Made by a program: the position numbers and the translations under genes. The notes beneath the pieces are model-generated. The model made no database searches. It was not told where the DNA came from and saw nothing but the letters and a program-made list of their open reading frames with translations. A stretch of DNA of 64,000 bases from Serratia proteamaculans_D (GTDB taxonomy: Bacteria; Pseudomonadota; Gammaproteobacteria; Enterobacterales; Enterobacteriaceae), in the NCBI RefSeq assembly GCF_049959315.1, contig NZ_CP188201.1; one strand, given 5' to 3'. Shown here piece by piece: positions 42,686 through 52,840 of the stretch (position 1 is its first letter; each line of letters begins with the position of its first letter).

Positions 42686-43975
42686 ATGAAACTGTACAAC
42701 CTTAAGGATCATAACGAGCAGGTCAGCTTCACACAGGCGATCAAACAGGGCCTGGGCAAACAGCAAGGGCTGTTTTTCCCGCTGGAACTGCCGGAGTTTG
42801 AACTGACCGAAATCGACCATCTGCTGGAACAGGATTTTGTCACGCGCAGCAGCCGTATCCTGTCGGCATTTATTGGTGATGAAGTTTCTGAAGAAGCATT
42901 GCATAAGCGCGTGGCGGCGGCCTTTGAGTTTCCGGCCCCGGTAGCGCAAGTGGAAGACGACATCGCCTGCCTGGAGCTGTTCCACGGCCCAACGCTGGCG
43001 TTTAAAGACTTCGGCGGCCGCTTTATGGCGCAAATGCTGGCGGAAGTGGCGGGCGATCAGCCGGTCACTATCCTGACCGCGACCTCCGGTGATACCGGTG
43101 CGGCGGTGGCCCATGCATTTTACGGTCTGAAGAATGTGCGCGTGGTGATCCTGTACCCACAGGGCAAAATCAGCCCGCTGCAGGAAAAACTGTTCTGCAC
43201 CCTGGGTGGCAACATCCATACCGTGGCGATTGACGGCGATTTTGACGCCTGCCAGGCGCTGGTGAAGCAGGCATTTGACGATCAGGAATTGAAAGAAGCC
43301 CTGCACCTGAACTCGGCCAACTCGATTAACATCAGCCGCCTGCTGGCGCAGATTTGTTATTACTTCGAAGCGGTAGCGCAATTGCCGCAGGAAGCTCGCA
43401 ACCAGTTGGTGATTTCAGTGCCCAGCGGCAACTTCGGCGATCTGACTGCCGGGCTGCTGGCCAAGTCACTGGGCCTGCCGGTGAAGCGTTTTATCGCCGC
43501 GACCAATGCCAACGACACCGTGCCGCGCTTCCTGACTAACGGTCAGTGGCAGCCTCATGCCACGGTGGCTACGCTGTCCAATGCGATGGACGTCAGCCAG
43601 CCGAACAACTGGCCACGGGTCGAAGAGTTGTTCCGCCGTAAAATTTGGCAGTTGAAAGAACTGGGCCATGCCACGGTCAGTGATGAAACCACCAAAGACA
43701 CTATGCGTGAGCTGGCGAAGTTGGGTTACCTCTCCGAACCGCATGCGGCAATCGCTTATCGTGCATTGCGTGACCAGTTGCAGGAAGGGGAGTTTGGTTT
43801 GTTCCTCGGCACCGCGCATCCGGCCAAGTTCAAAGAGAGCGTCGAGGAAATTCTCGGTCAGGAGTTGCCACTGCCGAAGGCGCTGGCGCTGCGTGCTGAT
43901 TTGCCGCTGTTGTCGCACAACCTGCCCGCTGGTTTTGGCGAACTGCGTAAGTTCCTGATGGCCTTGCCGGCCTGA
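42686..43975 (+). CDS. thrC: Threonine synthase
   Basis: A 429-residue PLP enzyme (E. coli 428) converting phosphohomoserine to threonine. Lys107 in TLAFKDFGGRF binds PLP; TATSGDTGAAV and PSGNFGDLTAG form the phosphate cup. It starts 3 bases after thrB. A strong terminator follows, closing the thrLABC operon. Confidence 0.98.
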   Translation: MKLYNLKDHNEQVSFTQAIKQGLGKQQGLFFPLELPEFELTEIDHLLEQDFVTRSSRILSAFIGDEVSEEALHKRVAAAFEFPAPVAQVEDDIACLELFHGPTLAFKDFGGRFMAQMLAEVAGDQPVTILTATSGDTGAAVAHAFYGLKNVRVVILYPQGKISPLQEKLFCTLGGNIHTVAIDGDFDACQALVKQAFDDQELKEALHLNSANSINISRLLAQICYYFEAVAQLPQEARNQLVISVPSGNFGDLTAGLLAKSLGLPVKRFIAATNANDTVPRFLTNGQWQPHATVATLSNAMDVSQPNNWPRVEELFRRKIWQLKELGHATVSDETTKDTMRELAKLGYLSEPHAAIAYRALRDQLQEGEFGLFLGTAHPAKFKESVEEILGQELPLPKALALRADLPLLSHNLPAGFGELRKFLMALPA

Positions 43976-43995
43976 TCCTCATGGATACATAAAGC

Positions 43996-44024
43996 AAAAA
44001 GCCGTCATTGCGACGGCTTTTTTT
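43996..44024 (+). terminator. Terminator of the thr operon
   Basis: AAAAAGCCGTC-ATTGC-GACGGCTTTTTTT: an 11-bp stem with a T run, 20 bases past thrC. Its symmetry lets it also serve yaaA on the other strand. Confidence 0.9.
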
Positions 44025-44036
44025 ATGGGCGGGTGA

Positions 44037-44810
44037 TTACTGCTCGGGGCGTTTGAACACCAGCTCGTTGCCTTGGGAGTTGGCTTCGTCAAATGCGTAG
44101 CCTTCCAGATTGAAATCAAGCAGTTGTTCGCGCTGCGTCAGGCGATTTTTGATGATAAAGCGGCTCATCAGTCCGCGCGCCTTCTTGGCGTAGAAGCTGA
44201 TCACTTTGTATTTGCCGTTTTTCTCGTCGAGGAACACCGGTTTAATCAGCTCGCCGTGCAGTTTGGCCGGTTTTACCGATTTGAAGTATTCGTCGGAAGC
44301 CAGGTTGACCACCACATCGTCACCCTGTTGCTCCAGCGCTTCATTGAGTTTTTTGGTGATTTGCTCGCCCCAGAAACTGTACAAATCCTTGCCTTTGGCA
44401 TTGTCCAGTTTGATGCCCATTTCCAGACGGTAAGGCATCATCAGATCAAGCGGGCGCAGCACGCCGTACAGCCCGGACAGCATACGCAGATGCTGTTGGG
44501 CGAAATCAAAGTCATCTTCGCTGAAATCCTGCGCGTGCAGACCGGTATAAACGTCGCCTTTAAACGCCAGCAGAGCCTGACGGGCATTGTCTGGGGTGAA
44601 TTTCGGTTGCCAGTCGCCAAAGCGAGCGGCGTTCAGGCCGGCCAGTTTATCGCTGATGCCCATCAGCTTGGAGATTTGTACCGGCGTCAGATCGCGGCAG
44701 ATTTTGATCAGCTGCTTCGATTTATCCAGCAGTTCCGGCTGGGTGAAGCGTTCGGTTGCCAGTGGGCTTTCGTAATCAAGAGTTTTTGCAGGTGAAATAA
44801 TAACGAGCAT
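44037..44810 (-). CDS. yaaA: Peroxide-stress protein YaaA
   Basis: A 257-residue protein (E. coli 258) of the DUF328/YaaA family, which limits intracellular iron and so protects against Fenton damage in peroxide stress. Conserved stretches include ISPAKTLDYESP, SDKLAGLNAARF, LRMLSGLYGVLRPLD and FYAKKARGLMSRFI. ATG 44810 gives the family start MLVIISPAKTL; an in-frame ATG at 44831 adds 7 residues. In E. coli it is OxyR-dependent; I saw no clear OxyR site here. Confidence 0.95.
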   Translation of the reverse strand: MLVIISPAKTLDYESPLATERFTQPELLDKSKQLIKICRDLTPVQISKLMGISDKLAGLNAARFGDWQPKFTPDNARQALLAFKGDVYTGLHAQDFSEDDFDFAQQHLRMLSGLYGVLRPLDLMMPYRLEMGIKLDNAKGKDLYSFWGEQITKKLNEALEQQGDDVVVNLASDEYFKSVKPAKLHGELIKPVFLDEKNGKYKVISFYAKKARGLMSRFIIKNRLTQREQLLDFNLEGYAFDEANSQGNELVFKRPEQ

Positions 44811-44914
44811 GGCCAGATCCTGTTTTTCCAAGAACCGCTACTGTAGCAAAAAGCGCGGGAAAAAGGGTCAATGGGTCTGATAGGTAGGGCGCGTGTCTGA
44901 CGCGCCCGCAAAAA

Positions 44915-46339
44915 TTAATTTTTGTCCCACACGCCCGGTTCAAGCTGGGATTTCAGCTCGGGGAAGCGGTTGGCGTCAAAAGTGGGCAATCTTCCCAGCG
45001 TTCGCTGACGGTGGTAATCGTTAGCCAGTTTCAGCGCCACGCGTGACAGCAGCAGGATCGCCGTCAGGTTGGTGATGGCCATCAAAGCCATAGAGGTATC
45101 GGCCATTTTCCATACCACCGGCAATTCGGCCAGCGCCCCAAACATCACCATACCCAGTGCGGCGCAACGGAAAATCAGCAGGCCGGCCGGGTGGTTGCGT
45201 TCCAGGAACACCAGATTGCTTTCGGCATAGGCGTAGTTGGCGATAATCGAGGTAAAGGCGAAGAAGAAAATGGCGATGGCGACAAAGGGCGAGCCCCAAC
45301 TGCCGACGGCGGCGGACAGCGCCCGCTGGGTCATGTCGATACCGCTGATGTTGTCTACCGGCTGATCCAATACGCCCGAAGATAGGATGATGGCGGCGGT
45401 TGCGCTGCAAATCACGATAGTGTCGACAAACACACCGAGCATCTGTACGTAGCCCTGCGAGGCCGGATGCGGTGGGTAAGGTGAGGCGGAGGCCGCCGCA
45501 TTGGGCGCAGAACCCATACCGGCTTCGTTGGAGAACAGGCCGCGCTGCACCCCCTGAGTCATCGCCTGGGAAATACCGTAGCCGACGGCACCGGCCGCCG
45601 CTTCCTGCAGCCCGAAGGCGCTTTTAACCACCAGCGAGAGGATCGCCGGCATATGCTCAATGTTATGGCCAATCACCCACAGGGCCAGCAGTAAATAAGC
45701 TGCAGCCATCACTGGCACCACCAGCTCGGCAACGCGAGCCACGGAACGAATACCGCCAAAGATCACGATGCCGCTCAGAACCACCAGGCCGATACCGACA
45801 TACAGCGGTTTCGCGTGGAAGGCGACGGCGGAAGCCTGGGCGATAGAGTTGGCCTGTACGGCGTTGAACACCAGGCCGAAGGCGATGATCAGGAAGATAG
45901 AGAACAGCACGCCCATCCAGCGCATGCCCAGCCCTTTCTCCATATAATAGGCCGGGCCGCCGCGGTAGTTACCCCGGTCATCTTTGGTTTTGTAGAGCTG
46001 TGCCAGACTGCTTTCGACAAAGGAGGTGGCCATGCCGATAAAGGCCACAACCCACATCCAGAAGATGGCACCGGGGCCACCGGCGGTGAGGGCAATGGCC
46101 ACGCCGGTCAGGTTACCGGTACCGACGCGAGCGGCGAGGGTGGTGCACAAGGCTTGAAAGGAGGAGATACCTGCGCTGTCGCTCTTGTTGCTGTTTTTCA
46201 GCAGCGAGAACATGTGGCCGAAATGGCGAACCTGGATAAAACGCGTGCGCAGGGTGAAATAAATACCGGTACCGAGCAGCAAATAAATCAGTACCGAGCC
46301 CCACAAAATATTATTTATAAAATTTATCAGGTCCGTCAC
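44915..46339 (-). CDS. yaaJ: Alanine/sodium symporter, AGCS family
   Basis: A 474-residue polytopic inner-membrane carrier taking up alanine or glycine with sodium. AGCS signatures include GTGNLTGVAIALTAGGPGAIFWMW (in part), SSLAQLYKTKD and FSNEAGMGSAPNAAA. The start is GTG 46339, preceded by a perfect AGGAGG; a longer frame from ATG 46384 runs through the ribosome site. It holds the position of E. coli yaaJ but is clearly diverged from it, so orthology rather than replacement is uncertain. Confidence 0.9.
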   Translation of the reverse strand: MTDLINFINNILWGSVLIYLLLGTGIYFTLRTRFIQVRHFGHMFSLLKNSNKSDSAGISSFQALCTTLAARVGTGNLTGVAIALTAGGPGAIFWMWVVAFIGMATSFVESSLAQLYKTKDDRGNYRGGPAYYMEKGLGMRWMGVLFSIFLIIAFGLVFNAVQANSIAQASAVAFHAKPLYVGIGLVVLSGIVIFGGIRSVARVAELVVPVMAAAYLLLALWVIGHNIEHMPAILSLVVKSAFGLQEAAAGAVGYGISQAMTQGVQRGLFSNEAGMGSAPNAAASASPYPPHPASQGYVQMLGVFVDTIVICSATAAIILSSGVLDQPVDNISGIDMTQRALSAAVGSWGSPFVAIAIFFFAFTSIIANYAYAESNLVFLERNHPAGLLIFRCAALGMVMFGALAELPVVWKMADTSMALMAITNLTAILLLSRVALKLANDYHRQRTLGRLPTFDANRFPELKSQLEPGVWDKN

Positions 46340-46720
46340 GGATCCCTCCTTGTTGAAATTTGTAGCGCACCGCGCCGTATCCACCGCGGGTGAAAATATA
46401 TTGACTGAATTTTTACAAGAGCTTAGCTGAAATCAGCCCGGTTCCGAGCAATTGAGACTTTTCTCAGATTTCGAAACCTATTGCATTAATTTTCGCGAAT
46501 TTAACATAATTTATTCAAGCGATAGCACGTTATTGCCTTTTCATCAGCTCGGGAATGACGAAAGATAGCAGCGTAAACGGTTGCTCGCTCAAGGATAAAA
46601 CCAGCACCGCCGGGGCGTGATTTTCCAGCCTTGCACCGGGCCTTGCGCATGTTATTATCAGGGCAGGGCATGGTTGAACGATGCCAAAAGTTCATGCACA
46701 CACGATGAGATAATGCCAAC
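46340..46720. other. Divergent gap between yaaJ and talB
   Basis: 381 bp with no credible gene. TTGCAT (46481-46486) and CATAAT (46505-46510), 18 bp apart, could be a plus-strand promoter for talB. The yaaJ promoter was not located. Confidence 0.45.
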
Positions 46721-47674
46721 ATGACCGATAAATTAACTTCCCTGCGCCAACTGACTACCGTGGTTGCAGATACGGGCGATATCGCGGCTATGAAGCTGTA
46801 TCAACCGCAAGATGCTACGACCAACCCTTCGCTGATCCTCAATGCAGCCCAAATTCCTGAATACCGCAAACTGATTGACGAAGCCATTGCCTGGGCACGC
46901 GAGCAGAGCAGCGATCGCGAACAGCAGATCGCCGATGCCGCCGACAAGCTGGCCGTTAACATTGGTCTGGAAATCCTGAAGCTGGTTCCAGGCCGCATCT
47001 CCACCGAAGTGGACGCGCGTCTGTCCTACGACACCGTCGCCAGCGTTGCCAAGGCCAAGCGCCTGATCAAACTGTACAACGATGCCGGCATCAGCAACGA
47101 TCGCATCCTGATCAAACTGGCCTCTACCTGGCAGGGTATCCGCGCGGCGGAACAGCTGGAAAAAGAAGGCATCAACTGTAACCTGACGCTGCTGTTCTCC
47201 TTTGCCCAGGCTCGTGCCTGCGCCGAAGCCGGCGTTTTCCTGATTTCTCCGTTTGTTGGCCGTATCCTCGACTGGTACAAAGCCAATGGCGACAAGAAAG
47301 AGTTCGCGCCAAACGAAGATCCAGGTGTGGTTTCCGTTACCGAGATCTACCAGTATTACAAACAGCACGGTTACAAAACCGTGGTGATGGGCGCCAGCTT
47401 CCGTAACGTCGGCGAAATCATCGAGCTGGCCGGTTGTGACCGCCTGACTATCGCCCCTGCGCTGCTGAAAGAGCTGGCAGAGAGCGAAGGCACGCTGGAG
47501 CGTAAACTGGCTTATACCGGCGAAGTGCAAGCACGTCCTGCCGCTTTGACCGAGCCTGAGTTCTACTGGCAGCACAACCAGGATCCAATGGCCGTTGAGA
47601 AACTGACCGACGGTATCCGCAAGTTTGCCGTAGACCAGGGCAAGCTGGAAAAAATGATCGCCGATCTGCTGTAA
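46721..47674 (+). CDS. talB: Transaldolase B
   Basis: A 317-residue class I aldolase-type TIM barrel of the pentose phosphate pathway, transferring dihydroxyacetone from sedoheptulose-7-phosphate. The Schiff-base Lys132 lies in RILIKLAST, and the N-terminal signature DATTNPSLI at 31-39 is intact. E. coli TalB has 317 residues. A terminator follows, then mog in the same direction. Confidence 0.98.
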   Translation: MTDKLTSLRQLTTVVADTGDIAAMKLYQPQDATTNPSLILNAAQIPEYRKLIDEAIAWAREQSSDREQQIADAADKLAVNIGLEILKLVPGRISTEVDARLSYDTVASVAKAKRLIKLYNDAGISNDRILIKLASTWQGIRAAEQLEKEGINCNLTLLFSFAQARACAEAGVFLISPFVGRILDWYKANGDKKEFAPNEDPGVVSVTEIYQYYKQHGYKTVVMGASFRNVGEIIELAGCDRLTIAPALLKELAESEGTLERKLAYTGEVQARPAALTEPEFYWQHNQDPMAVEKLTDGIRKFAVDQGKLEKMIADLL

Positions 47675-47692
47675 TTCCGGCAATCAGCGCAG

Positions 47693-47720
47693 AAAAAGGT
47701 GGCTTAGGCCGCCTTTTTTT
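47693..47720 (+). terminator. Terminator of talB
   Basis: AAAAAGGTGGC (47693-47703), TTAG loop, GCCGCCTTTTTTT (47708-47720): an 11-bp stem with one G-U pair and a T run. Confidence 0.85.
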
Positions 47721-47824
47721 ATGCTTGCAGATCCCGCAGGCAGGCAGACACTTTATACTCCTAAAATTGAAAACAGGGCGGGAAGCGAACCCGTCCGAAC
47801 CCCATCAGGCTGTAGAGGTTACGC

Positions 47825-48412
47825 ATGGACATATTACGTATTGGTTTGGTTTCTGTTTCTGACCGCGCTTCCGGCGGCGTTTATCAGGACAAGGGTATCC
47901 CGGCGCTGGAGGAATGGCTGACGGGTGCGCTGACCACTCCGTTTAAGCTGGAAACCCGCCTGATCCCTGATGAGCAGACGTTGATCGAACAAACCCTATG
48001 TGAACTGGTGGATGAAATGGGCTGCCATCTGGTGCTGACCACCGGGGGTACCGGCCCCGCGCGCCGCGATGTGACACCTGACGCCACGCTGGCCATTGCC
48101 GATCGCGTGATGCCCGGTTTCGGCGAGCAAATGCGTCAAATCAGCCTACACTATGTGCCAACGGCCATTCTTTCACGTCAGGTGGGGGCGATCCGCAAGC
48201 AGGCATTGATCATCAACCTGCCGGGGCAACCCAAGTCGATCAAGGAAACGCTGGAAGGGGTTAAGGACGAGCAGGGCAAGGTGGTGGTGCATGGCATCTT
48301 CGCCAGCGTGCCGTACTGCATTCAGTTGCTTGAGGGACCCTATGTGGAAACCGAGGCAGCAGTGGTAGCAGCATTTCGCCCGAAGAATGCGCGTCGCGAG
48401 ATAAACCTCTAA
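47825..48412 (+). CDS. mog: Molybdopterin adenylyltransferase
   Basis: A 195-residue MoaB/Mog-fold enzyme that adenylates molybdopterin before molybdate insertion. The substrate loop TTGGTGPARRDVTPDA and the later RQVGAIRKQALIINLPGQPKS segment are typical. E. coli Mog has 195 residues. GAGGTT precedes the ATG weakly. It follows talB as in E. coli. Confidence 0.97.
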   Translation: MDILRIGLVSVSDRASGGVYQDKGIPALEEWLTGALTTPFKLETRLIPDEQTLIEQTLCELVDEMGCHLVLTTGGTGPARRDVTPDATLAIADRVMPGFGEQMRQISLHYVPTAILSRQVGAIRKQALIINLPGQPKSIKETLEGVKDEQGKVVVHGIFASVPYCIQLLEGPYVETEAAVVAAFRPKNARREINL

Positions 48413-48536
48413 ATTTCAGCCTTTTGTGAGATAAGCGCTAGCCGATCTGGTGTGAAAATAATTTGCCGTTATAGTAAGGATTCGTTTACAGAAAGCCGAT
48501 GGCTTTTATTTTTACAGTTTCCTCCTACGGTACCCT

Positions 48537-49844
48537 ATGCCTCACGATAATAATCGCCGGTTAAACCGGCAAGACTACAAAACTCTGACATTAGCTGCCC
48601 TGGGCGGTGCGCTGGAGTTCTATGACTTCATCATTTTTGTCTTCTTTGCGGCGGTGATGGGTGAGCTGTTCTTCCCGGCGGACATGCCGGAATGGCTACG
48701 TCAGGTGCAAACCTTCGGCATTTTTGCCGCCGGTTATCTGGCCCGCCCGCTGGGCGGCATCGTGATGGCGCACTTCGGCGATCTGGTCGGCCGCAAAAAA
48801 ATGTTCAGCCTGAGTATTTTGCTGATGGCGCTGCCGACATTGGCGATGGGTTTGTTACCGACCTATGCCAGCATCGGCATTGCCGCACCGCTGTTGCTGT
48901 TGCTGATGCGTGTGCTGCAAGGGGCAGCGATCGGCGGCGAGGTGCCGGGGGCCTGGGTGTTTGTGGCTGAACACGTGCCGCGCCGGCGCATCGGTTTTGC
49001 CTGCGGCACGCTGACTGCCGGCCTGACCGTCGGCATCCTGCTGGGCTCACTGGTGGCGACGGTGATCAATACCACGCTCAGTCAACAGACCATTATTGAC
49101 GGTGGCTGGCGTATCCCGTTCCTGCTTGGCGGCATTTTCGGCTTGGTGGCGATGTACCTGCGCCGCTGGCTGCAGGAAACCCCCATCTTCATCGAGATGC
49201 AGGCGCGTAAGGCCCTGGCAGAAGAGCTGCCGTTGAAATCGGTAGTGCTCAATCATCGCAAGGAAGTGGTGGTGTCGATGCTGCTGACCTGGCTTTTGTC
49301 CGCCGGCATTGTGGTGGTGATCCTGATGACCCCGACCTATCTGCAAAAACAGTTTGGCATCGCCCCGGCGTTATCGTTGCAGGCCAATAGCATCGCCACC
49401 ATCATGCTGATTGCCGGTTGCATCATCGCCGGCTTGTCGGCGGATCGCTTCGGTGCCAGCAAAACCTTTATCGTCGGCAGCCTGCTGCTGGCCGGCTGCA
49501 GTTGGTTATTTTATCGGACGGTGGGTGAGCACCCGGAAATGTTGTTCGCCTGCTATGCGCTGGTGGGCTTCAGCGTAGGCGTAGTGGGCGCGGTACCCTA
49601 CGTGATGGTGCGGGCTTTCCCGGCGGAAGTGCGATTTACCGGTATTTCGTTCTCATATAATGTCGCATACGCCATTTTTGGCGGTTTAACCCCAATATTT
49701 GTGACGTTGATCATGAAGTTAACCCCGTTAGCACCTGCTTACTATGTGTTGGCGCTGTCGGGCATCGGGCTGCTGCTGGGAATTTACCTGCATCGCGATC
49801 TGAACAGCGAAACCAAAACACAGCGCGCCGGTTCCTACAGCTAA
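48537..49844 (+). CDS. MHS-family major facilitator transporter
   Basis: A 435-residue, 12-segment carrier of the metabolite:H+ symporter branch (ProP/ShiA/KgtP-like). Visible motifs are ALGGALEFYDF in the first helix, MFS motif A FGDLVGRKKMF at about 81-91, RVLQGAAIGGEVPGAWVFVAEH (in part) in helices 4-5, and RRWLQETPIF after helix 6. Transport of an organic acid or zwitterion with protons is expected; the substrate is unknown. It lies between mog and satP, where E. coli has no such gene. Confidence 0.88.
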   Translation: MPHDNNRRLNRQDYKTLTLAALGGALEFYDFIIFVFFAAVMGELFFPADMPEWLRQVQTFGIFAAGYLARPLGGIVMAHFGDLVGRKKMFSLSILLMALPTLAMGLLPTYASIGIAAPLLLLLMRVLQGAAIGGEVPGAWVFVAEHVPRRRIGFACGTLTAGLTVGILLGSLVATVINTTLSQQTIIDGGWRIPFLLGGIFGLVAMYLRRWLQETPIFIEMQARKALAEELPLKSVVLNHRKEVVVSMLLTWLLSAGIVVVILMTPTYLQKQFGIAPALSLQANSIATIMLIAGCIIAGLSADRFGASKTFIVGSLLLAGCSWLFYRTVGEHPEMLFACYALVGFSVGVVGAVPYVMVRAFPAEVRFTGISFSYNVAYAIFGGLTPIFVTLIMKLTPLAPAYYVLALSGIGLLLGIYLHRDLNSETKTQRAGSYS

Positions 49845-49850
49845 AAAAAA

Positions 49851-49876
49851 AGCCCTGCAATCAATCGCAGGGCTTC
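49851..49876. terminator. Terminator between the MHS transporter and satP
   Basis: AGCCCTGC (49851-49858) pairs with GCAGGGCT (49867-49874). Nine A residues before it become the T run for satP on the minus strand; the plus-strand tail TCTTG is short. Confidence 0.75.
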
Positions 49877-49896
49877 TTGTTTCAGGCCAATGGTGC

Positions 49897-50496
49897 TTAT
49901 GCCACTGCCCGAATAGGTTCCACATTGTCGATATTTGGCTCGCCAATCGGCAGCACAGTGCGGCCATACTGCTCGTTGAGCACTTCTGCCATGGCCAGAT
50001 AGATGGCGCTGACACCGCAGATAATGCCTTCGTAGCCGGCAAAGTTCAGCAGCGCATGGTTGCCGGTGATGTTACCGATGGCCAGCAGGGCGAACAGCAG
50101 CGTCAGGCTGCCGAACACGAACTGCAGCACGCGGTTGGCGCGCAGAGTGCCGAAGAACATGAACAGCGTGAAGACGCCCCACAGTGCCAGGTAGATCCCC
50201 AGCACGCCGGCGTCGGTCGGTTCGGCCAGACCCAGACGCGGCAGCAACAGCAACCCGACAAGGCTCAGCCAGAAGCTGCCGTAAGAGATAAAGGCCGTCA
50301 TGCCGAAGGTATTGCCTTTTTTGTATTCCAGCAGGCCGGCCATAATCTGGGCCAGTCCACCGAAGAAAATCCCCATGCTGATAATGGCGGAGTTCAATGG
50401 GAAAAAGCCCGCGTTGTGCAGGTTCAGCAAGACGGTGGTCATCCCGAAGCCCATCAGGCCGAGAGGGCCGGGATTCGCCAACTTGTTGGTGTGCAT
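49897..50496 (-). CDS. satP: Succinate-acetate/proton symporter SatP
   Basis: A 199-residue six-segment membrane protein of the GPR1/FUN34/YaaH family (E. coli 188). The signature NPGPLGLMGFGMTT is at residues 8-21, and FISYGSFW and ALWGVFT segments follow. It imports acetate and succinate with protons. ATG 50496 has AGAGGA before it; an in-frame ATG at 50694 adds 66 residues across the promoter region and was rejected. The C-terminus is longer than that of E. coli. Confidence 0.94.
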   Translation of the reverse strand: MHTNKLANPGPLGLMGFGMTTVLLNLHNAGFFPLNSAIISMGIFFGGLAQIMAGLLEYKKGNTFGMTAFISYGSFWLSLVGLLLLPRLGLAEPTDAGVLGIYLALWGVFTLFMFFGTLRANRVLQFVFGSLTLLFALLAIGNITGNHALLNFAGYEGIICGVSAIYLAMAEVLNEQYGRTVLPIGEPNIDNVEPIRAVA

Positions 50497-50668
50497 AAGT
50501 CCTCTGCAATAACAGAAAATTAACGAAAATAGTGAAGTAAATTCATATATGGTCTGAATGGCCGAAAAGTTGATAACTTCCATCAGAGCGCGCGGCATCA
50601 TAATGATCCCCAGAACAGGAAACAATGATCTGAGTGACGATAAAAAAGAAATTTTTTTTGTCCTGCCC

Positions 50669-50697
50669 CTTGATGCTCGCTTGTATGACCCCATCTT
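50669..50697 (+). promoter_or_regulatory. Sigma-32 heat-shock promoter of dnaK
   Basis: CTTGAT (50669-50674) and CCCCATCTT (50689-50697) are separated by 14 bp and match the sigma-32 consensus CTTGAAA / CCCCAT-T and the E. coli dnaK P1 promoter. The leader is about 115 bases. The rest of 50497-50820 shows no gene. Confidence 0.9.
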
Positions 50698-50820
50698 ATT
50701 TGCAACCGCAGTTGCTGACCGCGGCTAAGACTGAAATGTTGGGCAGTTGAAAAACAAAATATTGCCCACATATAGGTTAGCAACCTGACCGAATATGAAT
50801 TTATTAGTGGAGACGTTTAG

Positions 50821-52734
50821 ATGGGCAAAATTATTGGTATCGACCTGGGTACTACCAACTCTTGTGTAGCAATTATGGATGGTGGTAAAGCGCGCGTGCT
50901 GGAGAACAGCGAAGGCGACCGTACTACACCTTCGATCATCGCATATACCCAGGATGGTGAAATTCTGGTTGGCCAACCTGCTAAGCGTCAGGCTGTTACC
51001 AACCCACAAAACACCCTGTTTGCGATTAAGCGCCTGATTGGCCGTCGCTTCCAGGATGAAGAAGCGCAGCGTGATAAAGACATCATGCCGTACAAAATTG
51101 TGGCTGCTGATAACGGCGACGCATGGGTTGAAGTGAAAGGCCAGCGTGTAGCACCTCCGCAGATCTCTGCTGAAGTGTTGAAGAAAATGAAGAAAACGGC
51201 TGAAGATTATCTGGGCGAACCAGTCACTGAAGCAGTTATCACCGTACCTGCCTACTTCAACGATGCTCAGCGTCAGGCGACCAAAGACGCCGGCCGTATC
51301 GCAGGTCTGGAAGTAAAACGTATCATCAACGAACCGACCGCTGCGGCCCTGGCTTACGGCCTGGACAAAGAAGTCGGCAACCGTACCATCGCGGTTTATG
51401 ACCTGGGTGGCGGTACTTTCGATATCTCAATCATCGAAATCGACGAAGTTGACGGCGAAAAAACCTTCGAAGTTCTGGCAACCAACGGTGATACCCACCT
51501 GGGTGGTGAAGACTTCGACAGCCGCCTGATCAACTACCTGGTGGAAGAGTTCAAGAAAGAACAAGGTTTCGATCTGCGCAACGATCCGTTGGCGATGCAG
51601 CGTCTGAAAGAAGCCGCTGAGAAAGCGAAGATTGAACTGTCTTCTGCTCAGCAGACCGACGTTAACCTGCCGTACATCACTGCAGATGCGAGCGGTCCAA
51701 AACACATGAACATCAAAGTGACCCGTGCAAAACTCGAGTCGCTGGTTGAAGATCTGGTTGCGCGTTCTATCGAGCCGCTGAAAGTAGCTCTGAAAGACGC
51801 AGGCCTGTCGGTTTCCGACATTCAGGACGTGATCCTGGTGGGTGGCCAGACCCGTATGCCAATGGTTCAGAAGAAAGTTGCTGACTTCTTCGGTAAAGAA
51901 CCGCGTAAAGACGTTAACCCGGACGAAGCCGTTGCGGTGGGTGCTGCGGTACAGGGCGGCGTGTTGGCCGGTGATGTGAAGGACGTTCTGCTGCTGGACG
52001 TTACCCCGCTGTCGCTGGGTATCGAAACCATGGGCAGCGTGATGACTCCGCTGATCACCAAAAACACCACTATCCCGACCAAGCACAGCCAGGTGTTCTC
52101 TACCGCTGAAGACAACCAGTCTGCGGTAACCATCCATGTGCTGCAGGGTGAGCGTAAACGCGCTAACGATAACAAGTCACTGGGCCAGTTCAATCTGGAC
52201 GGTATCCAGGCTGCTGCACGCGGTATGGCGCAGATCGAAGTGACCTTCGACATCGACGCCGACGGTATTCTGCACGTGTCTGCCAAAGACAAGAATACTG
52301 GCCGTGAGCAGAAAATCACCATCAAGGCTTCTTCCGGTCTGAACGAAGAAGAAATCCAGAAAATGGTGCGTGATGCCGAAGTGAACGCCGAAGCGGACCG
52401 TAAGTTCGAAGAGCTGGTGCAGACCCGTAACCAGGCCGACCACCTGATCCACGGCACCCGTAAGCAGTTGGAAGAAGCGGGCGATAAACTGCCGGCGGAA
52501 GACAAAACGGCTATCGAAGCGGCGCTGAAAGATCTGGAAGTGGCGGTTAAAGGCGAAGATAAAGCCGAGATCGAAGCGAAGACCCAGGCTCTGGTGCAGG
52601 TGTCCGGCAAGCTGCTGGAAATGGCTCAGGCGCAGCAGGCTCAGCAAGGTGCTGATGCCGGTGCTGACAACGCGGCGCAGAAAGACGACGACGTGGTTGA
52701 CGCTGAGTTCGAAGAAGTTAAAGACAAAAAATAA
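50821..52734 (+). CDS. dnaK: Chaperone DnaK (Hsp70)
   Basis: A 637-residue Hsp70. The N-terminal ATPase has [24 protein letters not shown] and the LVGGQTRMP motif; the substrate-binding domain follows from about 390 ([16 protein letters not shown]); the lid ends in the EEVKDKK tail. With DnaJ and GrpE it folds and disaggregates proteins and controls sigma-32. It is preceded by a sigma-32 promoter and followed by dnaJ after two hairpins. Confidence 0.99.
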
Positions 52735-52754
52735 TCGCCCTTAAGCGGGCACGG

Positions 52755-52815
52755 AACGGCCGAGAGGCCGTTACCGCAAACCAGCACGGGCGTCGAGGCA
52801 ACTCTACGCCCGTGC
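52755..52815 (+). promoter_or_regulatory. Two hairpins between dnaK and dnaJ
   Basis: AACGGCC-GAGA-GGCCGTT (52755-52772) and GCACGGGCGT/ACGCCCGTGC (52784-52793 with 52806-52815) fill the 106-bp gap. Neither has a T run, so they are more likely to set RNA stability or DnaK:DnaJ ratio than to terminate. Confidence 0.6.
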
Positions 52816-52840
52816 ACGCATGTTAAGGGTTACAGAAATA

